Source of the DNA: Victivallis vadensis
Lineage (GTDB): Bacteria > Verrucomicrobiota > Lentisphaeria > Victivallales > GWF2-50-93
DNA: 5,292 bases
Reading direction: 5' to 3'
Assembly: GCA_020718525.1 (NCBI GenBank)
Contig: DYRX01000282.1
Coordinates: forward strand, 1-5,292
Shown: piece after piece, positions 1 to 5,171 of the stretch
How positions within the stretch are numbered: position 1 is the stretch's first letter
Layout of the letters: every line of letters starts with the position of its first letter
The notes under the pieces: generated by a model
The model's database searches: none
Told to the model about the DNA's origin: nothing
What the model saw: the letters and a program-made list of their open reading frames with translations, nothing else
Program-made: the position numbers and the translations under genes

Positions 1-15
1 ATGACCTCTTGTGAT

Positions 16-885
16 CTATTTTCTAGTCAGGTCTCCAATTTGTGACGCGACTAAATAATTGGATGAAACCACAGCCTTGACCCGCTTGTCAATGGCGGCA
101 AGCCAGAGGCTTTCCCATCCGCCTCCCGAGGAGCCTGCCACTCCGATTTTCGAGGAGATGACATCGCTTCGGCTCTGCATATAGTCCAGGCATCGTCTTG
201 CATCATGCAGACGCAGAGACACCAAACTAAGTCCGCTCAGATACATTGGATCGCCAACTGCGCCGTGCATGCGGCAGGCTCTGGGGACAGTTCTGCGCCC
301 GTCGGAAATGTCCACGTATTCGTCGCGTTCTCCCTGCCCCAGTGGATCGTGAATGAGAACCGCGAACCCTTTCATCGCAAGATTTATGCACCTGAGCCGG
401 TATTGATCGTGTGCTTTTCCATTCAGTGAGTGTCCGCAGAAATAGAGTATCCCAGGATATGGTGGAGGAATATCTGCAGGCAAGTACAAGTTTGCAGTTG
501 CATGAAGGCCTGGCAGTGTCTCCAGAATGATCTTTTCAAGGCGATAGGTTTTGGTGCAGTAGCCAGATAAAATCCTGTGGCTAAGCGGCGCATTTGCCCT
601 GTAAAAATCAGAAATGCCGCTCAGGCTGCGAATCAGACGCCGGACTTTTACGGCATATTTTTTAGCGCCGGCTTCAGTTGAAATCTCTTTGAGACGGTTC
701 TTGTGTTCAGCCTCCGCCTGGCATGCAATCTCAAGCAGAAATTCGTGCGTTCCCTGCCATGTTCCGTCAAATATGGCTTCAGGTGTCGTTCCTGCTGGTT
801 TCCGTCTCCACCCCGCAACGACGGCATCTCTTCTGAACCGCCTATGTATTTCTTGAGCAGTCATTTTCGAAAAACTGGTACTCAA
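16..885 (-). CDS. Truncated alpha/beta hydrolase, acetylxylan esterase-like
   Basis: This 289-residue protein reads as the N-terminal part of an alpha/beta-hydrolase of the acetylxylan-esterase / dienelactone-hydrolase-like type, which deacylates carbohydrate esters. Visible landmarks are the strand and oxyanion-type segment ILYFCGHS (residues 146-153), DPLGQGERDEY (180-190) and the nucleophile elbow GSSGGG (251-256) with Ser253 as likely nucleophile. No signal peptide is evident. Family members need an acid and a histidine well beyond the elbow, but this frame ends in TAG 36 residues after Ser253, so the triad is incomplete and the gene is probably truncated or a pseudogene. Only 15 bases lie beyond the stop, so the cause cannot be seen. 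The start is TTG: AGGAG lies 6 nt upstream and a strong promoter precedes it, whereas the ATG at 864 (residue 8) has no ribosome site. The exact substrate is unknown. Confidence 0.72.
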   Translation of the reverse strand: MSTSFSKMTAQEIHRRFRRDAVVAGWRRKPAGTTPEAIFDGTWQGTHEFLLEIACQAEAEHKNRLKEISTEAGAKKYAVKVRRLIRSLSGISDFYRANAPLSHRILSGYCTKTYRLEKIILETLPGLHATANLYLPADIPPPYPGILYFCGHSLNGKAHDQYRLRCINLAMKGFAVLIHDPLGQGERDEYVDISDGRRTVPRACRMHGAVGDPMYLSGLSLVSLRLHDARRCLDYMQSRSDVISSKIGVAGSSGGGWESLWLAAIDKRVKAVVSSNYLVASQIGDLTRK

Positions 886-891
886 CGCAAG

Positions 892-896
892 CTCCT
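892..896 (-). promoter_or_regulatory. Ribosome binding site supporting the TTG start of the hydrolase
   Basis: AGGAG on the minus strand lies 6 nt before the TTG at 885-883. The next in-frame ATG (864-862) is preceded by TTTTTCGAAA with no Shine-Dalgarno match, so this site decides the start. Confidence 0.65.
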
Positions 897-913
897 GTTA
901 AGCCTTTCTGCGT

Positions 914-942
914 AGTATAAACGTTTCCAAATCCAAAGTCAA
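914..942 (-). promoter_or_regulatory. Sigma-70-type promoter of the hydrolase gene
   Basis: On the minus strand TTGACT (942-937) is separated by 17 nt from TATACT (919-914). Both hexamers are 5/6 matches to consensus with ideal spacing. Transcription would begin near 907, giving a leader of about 20 nt that carries the AGGAG site. The position fits the TTG start and argues against the short open frame that covers this stretch (898-1089, minus) being a gene. Confidence 0.65.
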
Positions 943-1139
943 TGATGAACGCACGTGATTCTCAATGCCATCTTGCACTGCCGGGTGCATTTCCCAAATC
1001 TTGCCCGCCAAAACGACAATTTTCAGCCTAAAAGAGTATATCTCACACGAAGACACAAAGCACACGAAGTAAAAAAATGTTGTCCGCATTTAAATATCCT
1101 TGCAAATCAATGACTTATAAATAATATATGTCTGCGCGC
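943..1139. other. Divergent intergenic region without a supported gene
   Basis: No convincing gene lies here. A 63-codon minus-strand frame (898-1089) overlaps the hydrolase promoter, has no recognisable domain and is best regarded as noncoding. The stretch holds a small 5-bp hairpin (TGCAC 974-978 with GTGCA 985-989), a short CACACGAAG repeat and a very A/T-rich segment from about 1070 to 1130. That segment contains a second, weaker promoter-like pair on the plus strand (TTGCAA 1100-1105, 16 nt, TAATAT 1122-1127). Confidence 0.5.
1044..1069. repeat. Short direct repeat CACACGAAG with degenerate middle copy
   Basis: CACACGAAG occurs at 1044-1052 and again at 1061-1069, 17 nt apart start to start, with the related ACACAAAG between them. 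The result is an approximate 8-9 nt periodicity. From memory, similar CACGAAGACAC-type tracts recur in intergenic DNA of many environmental bacteria, often near GxxExxY-type genes. No such gene is visible here. Function unknown. Confidence 0.5.
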
Positions 1140-1168
1140 TTGCATTCATGGCATAAAAATAGTATAAT
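1140..1168 (+). promoter_or_regulatory. Sigma-70-type promoter of the Rrf2-hcp operon
   Basis: TTGCAT (1140-1145), a 17-nt spacer and a perfect TATAAT (1163-1168) form a good promoter with a weaker -35 box. Transcription would start near 1175, leaving a leader of about 78 nt. The -10 region carries ATAGTA twice (1159-1164 and 1167-1172), and the leader holds a hairpin. Rrf2 regulators commonly repress their own promoter, so an operator may overlap this site, but no clear known Rrf2 palindrome is recognisable. Confidence 0.6.
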
Positions 1169-1188
1169 AGTACCGAAATACAAAAAAA

Positions 1189-1217
1189 TCTCCCTGGTCT
1201 CTGCGGACCGGAGGAGA
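1189..1217 (+). promoter_or_regulatory. Hairpin / inverted repeat in the operon leader
   Basis: TCTCCCTGGTC (1189-1199) pairs with GACCGGAGGAGA (1206-1217), giving an 11-bp stem with one T-G pair, one bulged A (1212) and a 6-nt loop. It lies after the promoter and 35 nt before the Rrf2 start. No T-run follows, so it is not an intrinsic terminator. It could be a DNA operator for the Rrf2 protein, an mRNA-stabilising stem, or a sequence that sequesters the GGAGGAGA segment. It does not cover the presumed ribosome site at 1238-1243. Confidence 0.5.
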
Positions 1218-1252
1218 AATCAGAATCTTAAGCGGAGAGGGGGCAAAGTTAA

Positions 1253-1714
1253 ATGCAGAAGTCGCTGAAACTGTCGGAGGGATTTGCGCTTGCGCTTCAT
1301 GCCTGCGCGATTGTCGCTTCAAGAAAAGGGGAGCGTGTCGAAGCGTGGAAGATTGCCGAGGAGCTCGGATCGTCATACGATCATTTGTCCAAGGTTCTAC
1401 AAAGGCTGGTGAAGGCGGGAATCCTAAATTCTGTGAAGGGGCCGGGCGGCGGATTCACAATGGAGGCAAGTCCGGAAAAACTGAGTTTCAAAGAGGTTTA
1501 TGAGATCATGGAAGGAAATTTGGAATTCGACACCTGCCTTTTCGCCAAGCGGAACTGCTGTCTGAAAAGATGCGTCCTAGGGGATCTTGTTAGCAGGATA
1601 AACGCCCAATTGACGGACTATCTGACTGACACAAAGGTTTCTGACGTTATGAATTTATTTCAGAAGGATGAGGATAAGCCAAAGGCAAAGTCAGCCGGAA
1701 GGAGGCGCAAATGA
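1253..1714 (+). CDS. Rrf2 family transcriptional regulator, Fe-S-type
   Basis: This 153-residue protein has the usual Rrf2/IscR/NsrR length and layout. An N-terminal winged helix begins LKLSEGFALALHAC and contains the recognition helix SSYDHLSKVLQRLVKAGIL (residues 40-58) and the wing GPGGGF (63-68). Next is the EVYEIMEG helix (81-88), then a cysteine loop with C95, C102, C103 and C107. Family members bind a [2Fe-2S] or [4Fe-4S] cluster through three cysteines here and respond to NO, iron-sulfur status or redox. The lysine/arginine-rich tail is not conserved in the family as I know it. The start is ATG, with AGGGGG 9 nt upstream. It heads a compact operon ending in hcp and overlaps the next gene by ATGA, so it most likely controls these genes and itself. 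Whether it is closer to NsrR or IscR cannot be decided here. Confidence 0.9.
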   Translation: MQKSLKLSEGFALALHACAIVASRKGERVEAWKIAEELGSSYDHLSKVLQRLVKAGILNSVKGPGGGFTMEASPEKLSFKEVYEIMEGNLEFDTCLFAKRNCCLKRCVLGDLVSRINAQLTDYLTDTKVSDVMNLFQKDEDKPKAKSAGRRRK

Positions 1715-2454
1715 AAAGGAATATAATAAAGATAGACAGGGAGAAATGCAATGGATGCGGGCTTTGCGCCAGTGCGTGCGCCGAGGGCGCGATTGCAATT
1801 GTAAATGGCAAGGCGGAGCTTGTCCGCGAGCAATATTGCGATGGCCTTGGCGCATGTCTCGGCGACTGCCCGGTCGGGGCGATCAGCATTGAAGAGCGTG
1901 ATGCGGAGGAATTCAGCCACGAGGCGGTCAAGGAGCATCTGGAAAAAGTCAAGCACCCAAGTATTCATTCAGAACCCATCTTGCCGAAGAGTACTGCTTC
2001 AGGAGTCTGCCCTGGCATGAGAGTCGCCGACTTTTCAAGAAAGTCTGCGAATTTCGCAGTCGCGCCTGTAGCTGATGCCCCTTCTGAGCTGAGGCAATGG
2101 CCGGTTCAGCTGAAGCTTGTTCCAGTCTCCGCACCATACTGGGACAAGGCGGACTTGCTTGTCTGCGCAGACTGCGTTCCGCTCGCTTATGGAGCTTTTC
2201 ATTCCAGGCTTCTGTCAGGGAAAAGGCTTGTCCTCGCATGTCCAAAGCTTGACGACTGCAGTGGCTATGTGGAAAAACTTGCAGAAATCATAAGGCGCAA
2301 CGATATCAAGTCAATAAATGTTGCACGCATGGAGGTGCCCTGCTGTGGCGGCATGACAGCGATTGCGAAGAAGGCGCTTGAAGCATCTGGAAAAAACTTG
2401 TCATTTAACGTGATTGTCATTGGAATCGAAGGCGGTTTAATAAAGCAAGCATGA
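1711..2454 (+). CDS. 4Fe-4S ferredoxin-like protein with cysteine-rich C-terminal domain
   Basis: The 247-residue protein starts with a two-cluster ferredoxin domain (about 1-62). The first motif is canonical: C13, C16, C19, C23. The second has C43, C49 and C53 but Leu46 where the second cysteine should be, within CDGLGACLGDCP, so the clusters may be one [4Fe-4S] plus a [3Fe-4S] or atypical one. From memory, this CDGLGAC form is usual in ferredoxins encoded beside hcp. The C-terminal part (about 95-247) carries further conserved-looking pieces: GVCPG (C100), LRQWPVQL (127-134), CADC (152-155), CPKLDDC (177-183) and VPCCGG (209-214). No membrane segments are seen, so it is cytoplasmic. The ATG overlaps the Rrf2 stop (ATGA) and has AAGGAGG 5 nt upstream. 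Probable role: electron transfer to Hcp or a related stress function, inferred only from the neighbours. Confidence 0.85.
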   Translation: MKRNIIKIDREKCNGCGLCASACAEGAIAIVNGKAELVREQYCDGLGACLGDCPVGAISIEERDAEEFSHEAVKEHLEKVKHPSIHSEPILPKSTASGVCPGMRVADFSRKSANFAVAPVADAPSELRQWPVQLKLVPVSAPYWDKADLLVCADCVPLAYGAFHSRLLSGKRLVLACPKLDDCSGYVEKLAEIIRRNDIKSINVARMEVPCCGGMTAIAKKALEASGKNLSFNVIVIGIEGGLIKQA

Positions 2455-2461
2455 AAGGAGG
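2454..2461 (+). promoter_or_regulatory. Ribosome binding site that fixes the cupin start
   Basis: AAAGGAGG ends 7 nt before the ATG at 2469. An earlier in-frame ATG at 2451 overlaps the preceding stop codon but has no Shine-Dalgarno sequence upstream, and using it would place this strong site inside the gene. Translation is therefore taken to begin at 2469. Confidence 0.7.
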
Positions 2462-2468
2462 CGGACCT

Positions 2469-2801
2469 ATGAGCGATGTGAAAAATGAAATCAATGCGAA
2501 TCCTGTATCGCTGAAGGATCTGGTCCAGTATTCGAAAGGGGCGATTGTAAGCAAATCAATTCTTGATGAGGACGCTGGAAGCGCGACGATTTTCGCGTTC
2601 GATGCCGGACAGGGCCTTAGCGAGCACTCGGCTCCGTACAATGCAATTGTTCAAATTTTGGAAGGGGAGGGGGCTTTCACTGTCGCTGGAAAAAGTTTTT
2701 CCGCCCTGGCTGGAACAATTTTTCTGATGCCTGCCGGAAAACCCCACAGCGTTTCGGCGAAGCAGAGTTTCAAGATGTATCTGGTCATGATTCAAGGCTG
2801 A
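2469..2801 (+). CDS. Small single-domain cupin protein
   Basis: This 110-residue protein fits a single conserved cupin barrel. The first cupin motif is seen as GQGLSEHSAPYNAIVQILEGEG (residues 48-69; His53) and the second as GTIFLMPAGKPHSV (82-95; His93). Classical metal cupins have HxH plus a glutamate in motif 1. Here the second histidine is replaced (HSAP), so at most a reduced metal site built on His53 and His93 is apparent. The length is typical of stand-alone cupins. The start is set by AAAGGAGG 7 nt upstream, 14 nt after the ferredoxin-like gene, and hcp follows after 29 nt, so it is part of the same transcript. The biochemical role is unknown. Small cupins often accompany ferredoxin and hcp genes in anaerobes, which suggests a stress-related binding or sensing function, but this is inference. 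Confidence 0.85.
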   Translation: MSDVKNEINANPVSLKDLVQYSKGAIVSKSILDEDAGSATIFAFDAGQGLSEHSAPYNAIVQILEGEGAFTVAGKSFSALAGTIFLMPAGKPHSVSAKQSFKMYLVMIQG

Positions 2802-2830
2802 GGAATAAACAAACAACAAAAGGAGCGAAA

Positions 2831-4474
2831 ATGTTCTGCTATCAGTGCGAACAGACGGCAAGAGGAAGCGGATGCACTAATTTCGGAGTATGCGGGAAAG
2901 ATCCGGACACTGCGGCTCTTCAAGATCTCCTTGTGCATCTGGCGAAGGAAATCTCCCAGTATGCCTACAGGGCGTCGAAGCTTGGCGCTAGAGAGAGGGA
3001 AATTGATGTCTTTGTGATCGAAGCTCTTTTCACGACTGTCACAAATGTCAATTTCGATCCGGAAAGGCTATACACGCTCATCGCTAAAGCCGCTGAGATC
3101 AAGAAGAGGGCTGAGAAGCTCTACAAGGATGCATGCGCCGCAAAAGGTCTTGAGCCGGAAACTGTGAAAAGCCCGGTGCAGGTGAATATTTCTGGTGACA
3201 AGCGTGACTTGGTCAATCTTGCCGAATCCGTTTCAATCGAGAAGGACATTGCTTCGGGCGGTCAGGATGCCGGTGCGTTGAGGTGGCTTCTCGTCTTTGG
3301 CCTCAAAGGTGCAGCCTCCTATGCCGATCACGCCCAAATCCTGGGATATGAAAATCCTGAAATCTATGCGGAATTCCACAGGCTCATGAGTTTTCTGGCA
3401 GAGAAGCCGGAGGACATTGGAACGCTGGTGAGCGAAAACTTGAACTGTGGAAAACTGAATCTCAAAGTCATGGAAATTTTGGACTCAGCCAATACCGGCG
3501 TCTACGGCCATCCGGAGCCGACCCAGGTCCGCATCACCCCTGTCAAAGGAAAGGCGATTCTTATATCCGGCCATGATCTGAAGGATCTTGAAGAGCTTCT
3601 CAAGCAGACGGAAGGGAAGGGGATCAATGTGTACACGCACGGAGAGATGCTCCCTGCGAACGCCTATCCAAAGCTGAAGAAGTTCAAGCATCTTGTGGGT
3701 AATTACGGCGGCGCATGGCAGGATCAGCGCAAGGAATTCGACGCATTTCCAGGCGCGATACTCATGACCACGAACTGCATACAGAAGCCCCAGGAAAACT
3801 ATTTCTCAAGAATATTCACGAGCGGACTTGTCGCCTGGCCCGGAGTCACGCACATCTCTGATGGCAACTTTGCCCCAGTAATAAAGGCCGCTCTCGAGGC
3901 TCCTGGATTCGCCTCGGACTCCCCAGAGCAGAAGATCACGATTGGATTTGGACATGACAGCGTAATGAAGGTTGCAGGACAAGTGATTGAAGCCGTCAAG
4001 GCGGGAAAAATCCGCAGGTTCTTCCTGATCGGCGGATGCGACGGAGCAAAGTCGGGAAGGAACTACTTCACCGAACTTGCACAGAAAGTCCCGTCCGACT
4101 GCGTGATTCTGACCCTTGCATGCGGAAAATACAGGTTCAACAAGCTCGAGTTTGGAGACATCGGAGGAATCCCGAGACTACTTGACATCGGTCAATGCAA
4201 CGACGCATACTCTGCGATACAGATTGCAGTCGCTCTTGCGGGCGCCTTCAAGTGTGGAGTGAACGATCTTCCGCTTTCAATGATTCTGTCATGGTACGAG
4301 CAGAAGGCCGTAGCGATACTTCTCACACTTCTATCGCTGGGTGTCAAGAATATCCGTCTCGGACCGACTCTGCCCGCCTTCGTCACAGCGAATGTCTTGA
4401 AGGTTCTCGTTGACAAATTCAATATAATGCCGATCAGCTCCGCCGACGAGGATCTCAAGGCGATTCTGGGCTGA
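2831..4474 (+). CDS. hcp: Hydroxylamine reductase / hybrid cluster protein (class I)
   Basis: The 547-residue protein is a hybrid cluster protein, which reduces hydroxylamine to ammonia in vitro and is thought to act on NO in cells. The N-terminal cubane ligands are C3, C6, C15 and C21 (Cx2Cx8Cx5C), the compact spacing of class I enzymes from anaerobes, which carry [4Fe-4S]. All hybrid Fe-S-O cluster ligands are present: His248 (GHDLKDLE), Glu272 (HGEMLPA), Cys316 (TTNC), Cys403 (GGCDG), Cys431 (LACGKYRFN), Cys456 (IGQCNDAYSA) and Glu490 with Lys492 (SWYEQKA). Length and order match the Desulfovibrio enzymes, so it looks intact and active. There is no export signal, so it is cytoplasmic. AAAGGAG lies 5 nt before the ATG. 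It is the last gene of the operon. No hcr reductase gene adjoins it, and the upstream ferredoxin-like protein is the obvious candidate donor. Confidence 0.97.
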   Translation: MFCYQCEQTARGSGCTNFGVCGKDPDTAALQDLLVHLAKEISQYAYRASKLGAREREIDVFVIEALFTTVTNVNFDPERLYTLIAKAAEIKKRAEKLYKDACAAKGLEPETVKSPVQVNISGDKRDLVNLAESVSIEKDIASGGQDAGALRWLLVFGLKGAASYADHAQILGYENPEIYAEFHRLMSFLAEKPEDIGTLVSENLNCGKLNLKVMEILDSANTGVYGHPEPTQVRITPVKGKAILISGHDLKDLEELLKQTEGKGINVYTHGEMLPANAYPKLKKFKHLVGNYGGAWQDQRKEFDAFPGAILMTTNCIQKPQENYFSRIFTSGLVAWPGVTHISDGNFAPVIKAALEAPGFASDSPEQKITIGFGHDSVMKVAGQVIEAVKAGKIRRFFLIGGCDGAKSGRNYFTELAQKVPSDCVILTLACGKYRFNKLEFGDIGGIPRLLDIGQCNDAYSAIQIAVALAGAFKCGVNDLPLSMILSWYEQKAVAILLTLLSLGVKNIRLGPTLPAFVTANVLKVLVDKFNIMPISSADEDLKAILG

Positions 4475-4503
4475 TTTTCCTAAGATGGCAAATCTTGTAT
4501 TTT

Positions 4504-4532
4504 TATGGCACGGGCTCCCTGCCCGTGCCATA
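4504..4532. repeat. Perfect 12-bp palindrome, REP-like or terminator of the hcp operon
   Basis: TATGGCACGGGC (4504-4515) and GCCCGTGCCATA (4521-4532) form a perfect 12-bp stem with a 5-nt loop (TCCCT), 29 nt after the hcp stop. The T-run lies before the stem (4500-4504), and only GGTTTCC follows, so a classical intrinsic terminator is not met on either strand. From memory, GGCACGGGC...GCCCGTGCC palindromes recur between genes in several bacterial lineages, so a REP-like element is plausible. It could still end transcription or protect the 3' end of the mRNA. Confidence 0.6.
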
Positions 4533-4540
4533 GGTTTCCT

Positions 4541-4570
4541 ACTGATAGGAATTTTCATTTTCACCATGCC
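4541..4570 (+). repeat. Left terminal inverted repeat of the insertion element
   Basis: The 30-bp end begins ACTGATAGGAATTTT and ends CCATGCC. It differs from the inverted right end at positions 16, 18 and 24 only. It starts 8 nt after the palindrome at 4504-4532. Confidence 0.75.
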
Positions 4571-4656
4571 TGAAGATAATCCTGAAGAAGCGTTCCATGT
4601 CTTTGCAATAAATTCGGCATGAGAGCCGTTATATATGCTAATAAGAGTTAGCCTGA

Positions 4657-4875
4657 CTATTTTTTCATGACTCTTATGACTTCTGCCGCGTCGCTCATGT
4701 ACTTTCCGAATGCGGCAAGGACTGATTTGCGCAAATCGTCAAACGTCTTGAAATGCACGGATGGAAAAAAGTTAAATCGGAAAATGGATCGGCTGTCTGG
4801 AAAATGTCGTAAAACATTTCCCACATGAATCAGCGACTGATTCCTGATATATATTTTCAAGAAAAGTAAATTCAC
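4657..4875 (-). pseudogene. Transposase C-terminal remnant, possibly IS630-like
   Basis: The 72-codon minus-strand frame lies wholly within the inverted-repeat element. Its last part, HFKTFDDLRKSVLAAFGKY followed by MSDAAEVIRVMKK and the stop, resembles the C-terminal helix region of IS630-type DDE transposases, where an FxxxxxLRxxV stretch precedes the end. This resemblance is from memory and is tentative. The first 35 residues match nothing I recognise. The frame opens at a GTG without a ribosome site, just after an in-frame stop four codons upstream, and no DDE catalytic core is present. It is therefore a fragment, with the N-terminal and catalytic parts lost. A small unrelated protein or a chance frame cannot be excluded. 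A 7-bp hairpin GAATCAG-CGA-CTGATTC (4827-4843) lies inside it. Confidence 0.4.
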
Positions 4876-5085
4876 AATTTGAATTTATTAAAATGAAAAA
4901 CTATAGCGGCCGATAAGTTTATCAAGTTCTGATAATTCACTTCAAACCGAATGAAACCGGGACAGGAGAAGTCTGCGCTTTTCAGGCTATTTTTATCAGG
5001 ATTTTGTCTTTACCGTACGAATCCCGTCTTCCTCCCCCTTTTCGCATTTTACACTTGATATTTTGTTTCTCCGCATGTATTGTCC

Positions 5086-5115
5086 GGCATGATGAAAGTC
5101 AAAATTCCTATCAGT
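5086..5115 (-). repeat. Right terminal inverted repeat of the insertion element
   Basis: Read on the minus strand this end begins ACTGATAGGAATTTT and ends TCATGCC, matching the left end at 27 of 30 positions. It lies 56 nt before the start of the ADP-ribosylglycohydrolase gene. Confidence 0.75.
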
Positions 5116-5144
5116 CATGACACAAGATGTCCTATCCTTCATGG

Positions 5145-5150
5145 TATATT
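5145..5150 (+). promoter_or_regulatory. Possible -10 element before the ADP-ribosylglycohydrolase gene
   Basis: TATATT lies 22 nt before the GTG start, in an A/T-rich stretch. No good -35 hexamer is found 16-18 nt upstream. An alternative weak pair inside the insertion element (TTGATA 5055-5060, 17 nt, TATTGT 5078-5083) is also possible. Low certainty. Confidence 0.25.
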
Positions 5151-5171
5151 TATATCAAAAGGAGCAATATT

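Larger units (their letters stand above)
4541..5115. mobile_element. Decayed insertion element (575 bp) bounded by 30-bp inverted repeats
   Basis: The ends 4541-4570 and 5086-5115 are inverted repeats matching at 27 of 30 positions, with the outer 15 identical (ACTGATAGGAATTTT). This is the architecture of an insertion sequence or its non-autonomous derivative. The interior is A/T-rich and too short for a full transposase. It holds only a minus-strand fragment (4657-4875) that resembles a transposase C-terminus. Between 4876 and 5085 I see no gene, only short frames and GATAA/TTATC repeats near 4912-4935. A TA dinucleotide straddles the left end (4540-4541) while the right end has TC (5115-5116), so an eroded TA target duplication of the IS630/mariner kind is possible but not shown. 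Confidence 0.65.

Noticed and set aside
936..942. TTGAC half-site as an HcpR/FNR-type operator
   Set aside because: No matching GTCAA partner at the right spacing; on the minus strand it serves well as a -35 box.
898..1089. 63-codon minus-strand open frame between the hydrolase and the Rrf2 gene
   Set aside because: It overlaps the hydrolase promoter (914-942) and the short repeat, shows no recognisable domain, and its composition looks like intergenic DNA. A GxxExxY remnant was considered but no signature residues were found.
2451..2468. Earlier ATG start for the cupin, overlapping the ferredoxin-like stop
   Set aside because: No Shine-Dalgarno sequence precedes it, while AAAGGAGG stands 7 nt before the ATG at 2469.
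4504..4540. Classical Rho-independent terminator after hcp
   Set aside because: The stem is excellent but it is followed by GGTTTCCT rather than a T-run, and the T-run lies on the upstream side. Kept only as a REP-like palindrome with possible terminator role.
4566..4622. Small plus-strand frame MPEDNPEEAFHVFAINSA inside the insertion element
   Set aside because: Eighteen codons, no ribosome site, and it starts within the inverted repeat; treated as chance.
4912..4935. GATAA/TTATC short palindromes as a possible regulatory site
   Set aside because: Only 5-bp arms in A/T-rich decayed DNA with no gene positioned to use them.
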